DNA from: Serripes groenlandicus
Taxonomy: Eukaryota; Mollusca; Bivalvia; Cardiida; Cardiidae
Assembly (NCBI GenBank): GCA_031761405.1
Contig: JASEVX010000003.1
Location: 17,484,433 to 17,548,432 of the forward strand
Length of the DNA stretch: 64,000 nucleotides
Direction of reading: 5' to 3'
Made by a program: the position numbers and the translations under genes. A model generated the notes under the pieces. That model did not search any database. It was not told the DNA's origin and saw only the letters and a program-made list of their open reading frames with translations. Every line of letters starts with the position of its first letter. Position 1 is the stretch's first letter. This document shows positions 12,001 through 24,000 of the stretch, one piece after another.

Positions 12001-15000
12001 AAGTTTTGCGTGCAACTAAATTAAGAGTCCATATCTCAGTATTTACTTGATGCATTATATTGAAACTTTCTACAACCCTACCCAACTATCACACCTGTGT
12101 AGATTATCATCTAAGATAACTCTATCCTGCATTTTATGCAAGTTATGGCCCTTTTTTTACTTAGAAATTCTGGTTAAAGTTTTGCATGCAACTAAATTAA
12201 GAGTCCATATCTCAGTATATACTTGATGCATTGCATTGAACCTTTATACAACCCTACCCAACTATTACACCTATGTAGATTAACAAGTTAGATAACTCTA
12301 TCCTGCATTTTAGGCAAGTTATGGCACTTTTTTTTACTTAGAAATTCTGGTTAAAGTTTTGCGTGCTACTAAATTAAGAGTCCATATCTCAGTATTTACT
12401 TGCTGCATTGCATTGAAACTTTCTACAACCCTACCCAACTATTACACCTGTGTAGATTATCAAGTATGATAGCTCTATTCTGCATTTTATGCAAGTTATG
12501 GCCCTTTTTTTACTTAGAAATACTGGTTAAAGTTTTGCGTGCAACTAAATTAAGAGTCCACGTCTCAGTATATACTTGATGCATTGCATTGAACCTTTAT
12601 ACAACCCTACCCAACTATCACACCTATGTAGATTATCAAGTATGATAACTCTATCCTGCATTTTATGCAAGTTATGGCCCTTTTTTTACTTAGAAATTCT
12701 GGTTAAAGTTTTGCGTGCAACTAAATTAAGAGTCCATATCTCAGTATTTACTTGATGCATTATATTGAAACTTTCTACAACCCTACCCAACTATCACACC
12801 TGTGTAGATTATCATCTAAGATAACTCTTATCCTGCATTTTATGCAAGTTATGGCCCTTTTTTTACTTAGAAATTCTGGTTAAAGTTTTGCATGCAACTA
12901 AATTAAGAGTCCATATCTCAGTATATACTTGATGCATTGCATTGAACCTTTATACAACCCTACCCAACTATTACACCTATGTAGATTAACAAGTTAGATA
13001 ACTCTATCCTGCATTTTAGGCAAGTTATGGCACTTTTTTTTACTTAGAAATTCTGGTTAAAGTTTTGCGTGCTACTAAATTAAGAGTCCATATCTCAGTA
13101 TTTACTTGCTGCATTGCATTGAAACTTTCTACAACCCTACCCAACTATTACACCTGTGTAGATTATCAAGTATGATAGCTCTATTCTGCATTTTATGCAA
13201 GTTATGGCCCTTTTTTTACTTAGAAATACTGGTTAAAGTTTTGCGTGCAACTAAATTAAGAGTCCACGTCTCAGTATATACTTGATGCATTGCATTGAAC
13301 CTTTATACAACCCTACCCAACTATCACACCTATGTAGATTATCAAGTATGATAACTCTATCCTGCATTTTATGCAAGTTATGGCCTTTTTGGACTTATAA
13401 ATTCTGGTTAAAGTTTTGCATGCAACTACATAAAGAGACCATCTCTTAGTAACTACTTGATGCATTGCATTGAAACGTTATACAGCCCTTACCAACCAGC
13501 ATTTTATGCAAGTTATGGACCTTTTTGGACTTAGAAATTCTGGTTAAAGTTTTGCAACTACATTTAGAGTGTAATCTCAGTAACAACTTGAACAATTGTA
13601 TTGAAACTTTATACAACCTTTCCCAATTGTACAACTATAAACACAACCAATTAAGATAACTCTATCCTGTATATGGTGCAAATTGTTGCCCTTTTTTTAC
13701 TTAGAAATTATGGTTAAAGGTTTGCGTGCAACTACATTAAGAGTCCATATCTTAGTAACTACTTGATGCATTCCATTTAAAGGTTATACAACCCTATCTA
13801 ACCATCAAACCTATGAAAATAATCATGTTAAATAACACTATCCTGCATATAATGCAAATTATCACCCACTAAGAAATTGTGGTTAATGTTTTGCATGCAA
13901 CTACATTAGAGTCCATTATCTCGGTAACTTAAATAAGCGGTGGAATAGTCGAGCGCGCTGTCCTCCGACAGCTCTTGTTAACTTTATCATGATGAAACTT
14001 TATCAGAATGTTTTTCTTGATGATATGTAAGTCAAGTTCGATCAAGGGTCATGTTGGGTCAAAAAATAGGTCACTAGGTCAAATTGAAGGAAAATCTTGT
14101 TAACACTCTAGAGGCCGCAATTTTGCTTCAGCAGTTTGAAATTTTGTCAGAATGTTTGTCTTAAAGATATCTAGGTAAAGTTCGAATATGGGTCATATTG
14201 GGTCAGAAACTAGTTCACTAGGCTAAATTGAAGGAACATCTTGTTAACTCTGTAGAAGACGCATTTTTTGCTACAGCAGCTCGACATTTTATGAGAATGT
14301 TTATCTAAATGATATCTAAGCCAAGTTCGAATATGGATCATGTAGGGTCAAAAACAAGGTCACTAGGCCAAATTGAAGGAAAATCTTGTTAACACTTTGG
14401 ATGCCACATTTTTTGCATGTAGGGTCAGAAACAAGGTCAATAAAGGAAAATATTGTTCAAACTCAGACGGCCGCATTTTCACTTTGAGCAAGTTGAAAAT
14501 TTGTCAGAATGTTGTCAGAATGTTGTCTTGATAATATCTAGTCCATGTTGGAATATGGGTCATATTAGGTAGAAAAATATAGATCACTAGGCCAAATGAA
14601 GGAAAATCTTGTTAACACTGTGGAGGTTGCATTCAGAATAATTAATTTCTTGTATTTTTGAACTTTGCGTTTAGCTCAATTTTTTTATTTTGAATTTCTT
14701 GTATTTTTTTAACTTTGCGTTTTGCTCAATTTTAATTTTTTTGAATTTCTTGTATTTTTGAACTTTTCACATTTGTATTCTATTTTTTTTTTTTTTTTTT
14801 TTTCAGCTAATTTTTTTTTTTCTTAATTTCTTGTTTTAAAAACAATTGTGTTTAGCTGAAAGTTAAAGTTTTGTTATTTTACTTTTTGTCTTTTACACTT
14901 GCATTGAAAGTCAAAGCAGGGGACGGCGAGACATTTAATTACACATAATTCTTGTTTAAATAGGGTTGAACTAAAAAAAATATGGCAAAATAAGAAACTG

Positions 15001-18000
15001 GTAATGATGAGCAATTTCTCCTTTTGGATTGATGCAAGAATTATTTTGGTTCTTTTTTTGAACCATCATCACTTGTGACAGGGGATACAAATTAAAGTTT
15101 GATTGTACATTACAGGGTGCAGATCATCTCACTGTAACTTGGAAGGTGGCGGACGGAATTATGTCTCACATAGATATCAGAGAGGAAGGGAAAGAGAATG
15201 ATTTCAGTTTGGGAAGAACTCTTCTGATTAACGGGGAGGTAAAAGATACACTTATACACTTATATACTATGTCCAAACAAAAAATATTGTTATGGTTAAC
15301 TTTCTTAGCCTGATTGGAAACTACAACACAGAAATTCTTAAATTAGAATAATTTGTTATCAGTATTTACAGAGCCATTTGACAATTAACCTATTTTGAAG
15401 ATACTCAAAAGAATCGTCTCAGTGAGCTTGTCCTTTTGAGTACCCACAACATAGGGTTTGGTTTTGTAATAAGAGAGATATAGTGCAAAAAAACCTTATC
15501 TATGTTTCTGTTCCGACAGTTCAATAACGTTTCTCCATTAAGTTCATTTATTTATCCTGTGATATAGACAGCAACTAGAGATATATATATAAATTGATAT
15601 TCATAAAGATTTTATTTTCTCACAATAATTTAGTTAAACCCTTGTATTAAAAGTTTGTTAATTTTATAGTTTAAACTCATTTCTTTTCTTTGATAATGTT
15701 GAAAGCGGCGTAAAACCCCAATAAATAAATAAATAAAATCTTTTCTTGAATATTTTAAATAAGGTCAGAAAGTAACATTGAGTATTTTATTTAGTAAAAT
15801 ATTATTTATCATTCTCCCAATAGGAATTTGAAGATCTGGATGAAGTTATTGCCCGACATATACAGCCAATGGCATCTCTAGCGCGAGACATGTTTAACTT
15901 CAAGAACTACAAGGATAGTAACGGAGGCAAGAAGGATGTCCTTGAAAAAATGCTGTTTGAGGACAAAAAGAAAGCCCCATCCAGGTAATTCCATATAATA
16001 GCACTTCAACATAAACTGTGTCTCGCGGGAGAAAGTGACTCGAAAGATAGAGCGCAGGCTGTGTGATCCAAACAGTCCAGGTTCAATTTCCATTAGGACA
16101 GGGTTAATATTTGGAACATCCCCACACATTTTTCATGAATACTGGTTGATTATCCAGGAAAAAGATGTCAAGTTTTGAAGAGTGTAGTCATGATTTTTAA
16201 ATGATTTGGCACACTTTGGTGATACTTGGGTGACCCTCGACCAAGGATGTTAATTATTTTGATCCATTAATAAACATTGCCACCAGGGGTCATTGCTTGC
16301 TTTTCCTAGTATGCACTGTCTGACAAATCCATTGCCTTGAGCCCGCAGGCTACCACAATAATTGCTTGGGCTACTGTCATTTTCAAATGAAAGCCCACCG
16401 GGCTACTGTTTATTCCTGTGTCTGGTAGCCCGGCTTAATTACTTACACACATGTCATGTATAAACAGTGACTGTATGTTACATGCGAAAACCACTCACTG
16501 TGACCATATCAAATCAATAACAGTAGGCGGAGTTACCCACCTGTCAGATCGAGTGGTTTCAGCCAACCAAATCTCGTCAGTAATAATCAATTAACGTGAT
16601 ATATATACCCAATAAGGCGGTCCAATCATTAGTTACAATTGTTCCCTGGGGCTTTGTGTTAATCCATGAATGCTAGCGAATAACCAATGAAATTAAAATA
16701 TTCCCTTAAATGTATTTTGATCCATATTTCTACTTTCGGTATGCGATGTATAAACTGGTTCAGAAAGACGGAGAAGAAAATTTTCGCCATGCAGAAGTTA
16801 ATAAAATAAATTCGATCCAAATATTAAAGACAATACGACGGATTATAGATCTTCTCTTGCCGTTTATCAAATATGAAATACCTTCACGATCGACATAGTA
16901 TTCGTTATATCAGGGACACTAGTAATATCAAAGAAAATGAAATTTATAAATGATTCCCCGAGAATAACAAATGCCCAATCACGGCTTTGTTTACCAAAAT
17001 TAATTTGCATAACCGGAGGGAAAAAATCATATGACTTAATAATTGCGAGTTCATTGGATTAAATGAGAAATTGGGTCAATGACGTTCACGACCCCGCTCA
17101 TTCTCGAATGTTATTATAGCCGATAACCCCGATGTTTACATTCAACGCTGTTTATCGATTTCTAATTCTCAGTACGGAACCATGATTAACATTGCACAAT
17201 TATCAAAATGGCGGCTATGTTGCGAATAATGCCGTAACACATGAAGCAAATTTAACGTTTGGTTGTCTGTCATAGTTTTTGACAATATTTTATGATTTAA
17301 TAACTAAATTGAACCTGATAAATGTGACTTTTGGTTTATAAAATTGAATCTTATTTAATATGTCTTTCTTTGTAAAACTGACACTCTTATCATATGCCCT
17401 GTTTCGATGAGGGACCTAAATCGGTGACCTTTTATTTTTTTATCTCCAATTTATATTGCATCATTTGATTTTATGGTCTCAAGTTTAAACATTTCTGTCA
17501 ATAGCTTTTGAATCTTTGTAAGTATGGGTAAAATACATACATTTTATGCAGAATATTTCAAATAACCTAGTGAAAAATAATTTTGAAAAACTTAGTACCA
17601 ATTTTCTCCTATCTTTCAAGCTACATCAAAAAGACTCTTTTCCAAATTTCTTTTTTTTTTTATAACTGAATGCTACACTTCAGGTCTTTTGCAACACAGT
17701 CATGTTATTTGAATTGGAAACTACCCTTAAATCATGTACATGGTGTGCTCTTAATATTATCTTTGAACATAAGTAGAAAAAAAAATAACCATAAAACATT
17801 CAAGCATCCGCGATAATTCGGGCTACCAGCTTCCAAATTTTTTTTTTTTTATATAAAAAGACGAAGTCCGAGTGAACCTATGTATACCAGTTTCTCTGTA
17901 GTGCTTATTTTGATATCAGTGTTTCATAACTATGTATCTTAAACTATCTTTTATATCTTTTCTGACAGGTTTATGAAAGCACAGAATAAGTTTCCAAAAT

Positions 18001-21000
18001 AATATATAAGTGAAAACACTCTGCTTTTTTAATTGTAATTCCATAAAGACTAATAAATCCAGTGTTTAAACTGGGTTGGCTTGTTTTGTTATAATATGGT
18101 ATAAACTTGAGTGGTTGTTTTCATAAAATTGTGAATTTAAATATTACAGCTATGTAACTTAATAATAAGGTGTTGTCTGTTTTAAGGCTTGCATTACTAG
18201 CTACAATCATCGTCAGTTTGAGTAGCAGGGGATACGGTTTGAGATTTAGATGTAGGCGATACGGACCCTAGAGGATTGTTGGGTTCAGTTAAAACTGTTT
18301 CCATGCTTGGCCCTGGTGAAGGTTCTGTACGCTGCACAGTATCATGGCTAGTGTCCAATTTTGCCTTACAAAATAAAAAAATGATCGTTTTATAGCCTTT
18401 TTCAGGCGCTGATGATAGTTTTTTCTGATAATATTTATTATTTCTCGACATTGTCAAATCGTTTTTATTGTAATCATCTAGACGTTTTAGTTATAAATGC
18501 ATGCGTCTTCAATAAGTAATTTTGTTCTCATTTATCCGCCGGCGCGGTTAACGTTATCATCATGTTAACATCATAGACAGCTATAGCAACGATCAAATAA
18601 ATCATATTTAACATTAACTTAGTTCTAAAAAATATGCAGCTTGCCTTTTAAATACATGAAAATCCAATTCACATCGGCGAAAAATTTCTTCGGGCGTCAT
18701 GTTTTTTAGCTCACCTCAAGGTGAGTTATTGTGATCGCCTTTTGTCCGGCGTCCATCGTGCGTCGTGCGTCAACTTCTTCTCCTCAGTAACCAGTGGGTC
18801 AATTGGGATGAAACTTCACAGAAAGCATCCTCTCAATGACCTCACCAGATTTCCTACAAATTTTTGGGATCCATGCATAATTCTGGTTTCCATGGCAACG
18901 AAATGAAAAAAAATTAAAAATTCTTCTTCTCCCAAACTGGTTGGCAGATTTGCAAATAATTTTGTAGAAATGTTTCTTGGATGATCCTCTGTCAGATTCC
19001 TTCAAGCCATGTTGATTTGTAGAAAAACATGGCCGCCAGGGGGGCGGGGCTATTTTGCCGTATATGGCTATAGTGAAAACTTAAAAAATCTTCTTCTCCC
19101 AAACTGGTTGGCAGATTTTCAAATAATTTTGTAGAAATGCTCATTGGATGACCCTCTATCAGATTCCTTCAAGCCATGTTGATTGGTCATAAAACATGGC
19201 CGCCAGGGGGCGGGGCTATTTTGCCTTATATGGCTATAGTGAAAACTTAAAAAATCTTCTCCTCCGAATGTGTCAGGCCGATTTTCAAATAATTGTGTAG
19301 AAATGTTCCTTGGATGACCCTCTATCAAATTCCTTCAAGCATGTTGATTGGTAAAAAAACATGGACACCAGGGGGGGGGGGGGGGGGGGGCGGGTCTATT
19401 TTGCCGTATATGGCTATTGTGAAAACTTAAAAAAATCTTCTTCTCCAAAAGTGTCAGGCCGATTTTCAAATAATTTTGTAGGAATGTTCCTAGGGTGACC
19501 CTCTATCAGATTCCTTCAAGCCAAGTTGATTGGTCGGAAACTATGGCCGCCAGGGGGCGGGGCTTATATAGCTAAAGTAAAAAAAAAAAAATCAGGCGAG
19601 CGATTCCAGGGCCATCATGGCCCTCTTGTTTCTTAAAAACACGTGGTTAAGTCGACAAGAAAAATCACTCAACTCCCAATACTTATTGAACGAATAAAAA
19701 ATATAATTATTTCGTTAAATATTTGTTTCGGATATATAATTGCGACACCTGAATGGATATACGTCACTGATAAATGTTGCGATTTGTTTTAAAATGTAAA
19801 CAACAGCGCCGGGCCGAGAATGTTTTTGATTTTGTCAGAAAAGCAAGTTACAAAGTTAATATTAGGCTAGACGGCCAGAATTGTGAATGGGTCTGTCGGA
19901 CCCTTTTGGCCAGAATTGTGAATGGGTCAGTCGGACCCGTTTGGAAAATTGTGAAGAGCCGTTTGTAATTGTGAGTTAAATGGTACCAGCTAAAAAAGGG
20001 AAAAAATCGTTGGAACATTTCTCAATTTTAAGTGCCAGCAGCGTTGATAATGCTGGCGAGAAGGAGGGACGCAGACATTTTGTTGTTATCAACGATACAA
20101 ATTCGCGGCTTCCGGTACGGTGTAAATTGCGGATCGCCCGGATCTGGTCGGCTTTTTATTCCCCCTTTTTTTTTGTTGGTCCGTAAAAAAGTTTCGGTCG
20201 GCGGTAAAAATGGACGGTCGGTCGGGTTACCAGAAACAAACTTTTTTTTTTTTTAGGCCTTGGCAATAAAGGACCATTGTGGTTCTCTTGTTTGTCTGAG
20301 CCTTTGCTTAGAATTAGTGAATACTAAGTAATCAATGTAGACATGAATGTGAAGGCTGATCTTGGTCTTCTTTGTTCTAAAATGTTGTCTCCGATCCAGT
20401 AAAGCAGGATAAGGGTTAAAGCTCAAAACTCGACTCTCTACTAGGTTAGAAAACAATTTCATATTCTCATTTTACTACAATGTTTACAAAATACATTTGC
20501 TTGGAGCAATTCTAAGTCTTCTGTTGCTAGTAAAATGGTTAAATCCAATCTACATTGTTTCGCTGCTTATTGATTAACCCTTTCCCTCGTACAACAAATC
20601 TTGAACAGATGACTGAAAAATCCTTTGCAAAAATAGGGTGAAAGTATAATTTATTAAAAGAGTTGGAAACATTGTGTCAGGAGGAGTGTTACTCATTATT
20701 TTTTGCCACAATGTTTTCAAAAGTCGTCTGCTGCAGATGTGTTTGCAAGTGTCAAAGGGTTAATTCTCAGTACGGCTATCCGTAAATATGGAGAATAATT
20801 GTCAAAAGCCAAGGATGATGATATGAGTAACATGATTTTAGCAGGATTAGGGTTAAAAACTCGATCAAATTTGTATTTTCAGAATTCCATACATCCTGTC
20901 AGCGGCCAGGCAATACCCTGGGAAGTTTTTTCTGTCATACATGCCCAGGACGAAACCAAGACATGAATATGTGACCCTAACACCAGATGGATTTAAATAC

Positions 21001-24000
21001 AGAAACAAAAACTTTCATTCACTGAACTCGATGATGAGGTACTTTAAAGAACACTTCAGAGATGCTATCTCCGGCACTCCTGGCAGGACTCCTAGCAGGA
21101 CTCCTAGCAGGACTCCTAGCAGGACTCCAGCTAGAACCCCAGCCAGAACCCCAGCTATTGGACAGACTCCTAATTTTAATCTACAAGGTATAATATACAC
21201 ATCCAGAGCTTCAGATAGTCACCATATTTTAGGTTGTTTACCCTTTACTACATACAACAAATCTGCAGCAGACGAATCTATGCAACAATTTAGAAAATCT
21301 CTTCAAAAGCATGTAGAAAGACTCATTGTGATCCGCTTAGTGCCAGTAGGCTCATAAAGTATAAGTTGGGACTCTGCATCCAGTGGTCAAGAGGTTTATG
21401 AAAGATGAACATCAAAATATTTAATCCTTAATAACTGTTAAATATTTCCACATACAATTAACCTGCAGCAGACAACTTTGAAATTATTAAGTCCAAAACA
21501 TAGAAATGATTGGATGATTATTAAATAAAGTTGAAAACATTGTTGTAAATGGAGAAATTGTTCATTATGAATTTCAAAAGCTGTCTGCTGCAGAGGTGTC
21601 AGAAGCGTATATGTGGTAAAAAGTTAAAAGTCTATCAAAAGCAAGGTGGAGTCCAGATTACTTATCATAAAACTAAATGTTATGTTACCTAACTCCTCAT
21701 TAAACTACATGTTACCTTACCCAACTCATTTAACCACATGTAACATTACCTAACTCCTCATTAAATTAGATGCTATATTACCCAACTTCTCATTAAACTA
21801 AATGTTATGTTACCCAACTCCTCATTAAACTACATGTTATGTTACCCAACTCCTCAATATACTACATATTACGTTACCAAACTCATTAAAGTACATGTTA
21901 CGTTACCCAAATCCTCATTAAACTACATGTTACATTACCAAACTCCTCATTAAACTACATGTTATGTTACGTTACCCAACTCCTCATTATACTACATATT
22001 ACGTTACCAAACTCACTAAAGTACATGTTACGTTACCCAACTCATTATTCTACATGTAACGTTACCCAACTCCTCATTAAACTACATGTTATGTTACCCA
22101 ACTCCTCATTAAACTACATGTTACGTTACCCAACTCATTAAACTACATGTTACGTTACCCAACTCCTCATTAAACTACATGTTACGTTACCCAACTCATC
22201 ATTAAACTACATGTTACGTTACCCAACTCATCATTAAACTACATGCTACTTACCAAACTCCTCATTAAACTACATGTTATGTTACCCAACTCATCATTAA
22301 ACTACATGTAATGTTACCCAACTCATCATTAAACTACATGCTACATTATCCAACTCCTCATAAAACTACATGTTACGTTACCAAACTCCTCATTAAATTA
22401 CATGTTACGTTACCCAACTCCTCATTAAACTACATGCTATGTTACCCAATTTATTTTTATGCCCCCACGGAATCTCCGATTCGGGGGGCATATAGTTTTT
22501 GGCCTGTCTGTCTGTCTGTTGGTCTGTCTGTCTGCACAAAAAAAACTTTAACCTTGTCTGTTGGTCTGTCTGTTGGTCTGTCTGTTGGTCTGTCTGTCTG
22601 CACAAAAAAACCTTTAACCTTGGCCATTACTTTTGAACCATAACAGGTACGGCTACCATATTTCACATGTGTATTCCTTGTGACATGACCTTTCTGTCAG
22701 TACCAAAATTTTAGACCTTGCGACCTTGACCTTTGACCTAGAGGTTGCCATTCTCGAAAAAAACTTTAACCTTGGCCATTACTTTTGAACCATAACAGAT
22801 ACGGCTACCATATTTCACATGTGTATTCCTTATGACATGACCTTTCTGTCAGTACCAACATTTTTGACCTTGCGACCTTGACCTTTGACCTAGATGTTGC
22901 CATACTCGAAAAAAACTTTAACCTTGGCCATTTCTTTTGAACCATAACAGGTACGGCTACCATATTTCACATGTGTATTCCTTGTGACATGACCTTTCTG
23001 TCAGTACCAACATTTTTGACCTTGCGACCTTGACCTTTGACCTAGATGTTGCCATTCTCGAAAAAAACTTTAACCTTGGCCATTACTTTTGAACCATAAC
23101 AGATACGGCTACCATATTTCACATGTGTATTCCTTTTGACATGACCTTTCTGTCAGTACCAACATTTTTTACCTTGCGACCTTGACCTTGACCTAGATGT
23201 TGCCATTCTCGAAAAAAACTTTAACCTTGGCCATTTCTTTTGAACCATAACAGGTATGGCTACCATATTTCACATGTGTATTCCTTGTGACATGACCTTT
23301 CTGTCAGTACCTTGCGACCTTGACCTTGACCTAGATGTTGCCATTCTCGAAAAAAACTTTAACCTTGGCCATTACTTTTGAACCATAACAGGTATGGCTA
23401 CCATATTTCACATGTCAGTACCAACATTTTTGACCTTGCGACCTTGACCTTTGACCTAGATGTTGCCATTCTCGAAAAAAACTTTAACCTTGGCCATTAC
23501 TTTTGAACCATAACAGATACGGCTACCATATTTCACATGTGTATTCCTTGTGACATGACCTTTCTGTCAGTACCAACATTTTTGACCTTGCGACCTTTAC
23601 CTTTGACCTAGATGTTGCCATTCTCAATTTTTTTTTAACCTTCCCCACTACTTTTGAACAATAACAGGTAATGCTACCATATTTCACATGTGTATACCTT
23701 GCGACCTTGACCTTTGACCTAGATGTTGCCATTGGGGGGCATCAGTGTTTCACAAACACATCTTGTTTAAACTACATGTTATGTTACCCAACTCCTCATT
23801 GAACTACATGCTACATTATCCAACTCCTCATAAAACTACATGTTACGTTACCAAACTCCTCATTAAATTACATGTTACGTTACCCAACTCCTCATTAAAC
23901 TACATGCTATGTTACCCAATTTATTTTTTAAACTACATGTTATGTTACCCAACTCCTCATTGAACTACATGCTACATTATCCAACTCCTCATTAAACTAC

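Larger units (their letters stand above)
7189..14955 (+). mobile_element. Composite element F, host of a four-element nest
   Basis: The 5' end TGTCTCGCTGCGACGAAG and ACGGCAACGGCGTC at 7189 pair with a 3' end at 14925-14955 (GGCGAGAC, hairpin AATTACACATAATT, CTTGT). Its own body survives at 7189-7263, 8498-8677, 9612-9715 and 14637-14955. The 8498-8677 piece matches the A1/A2 monomer. Elements B1, B2 and E (with A3 inside) occupy the gaps. Confidence 0.55.

Noticed and set aside
20941..21357. 138-codon ORF as a separate gene
   Set aside because: Its first part is SUPT6H exon f. Past the donor at 21188 it runs into a MITE within the intron.
22405..22666. ORFs rich in QTDQQTD or PTDRPTD on the - strand
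   Set aside because: They are translations of the GTCTGTCTGTTG simple repeat at the 5' end of element H.
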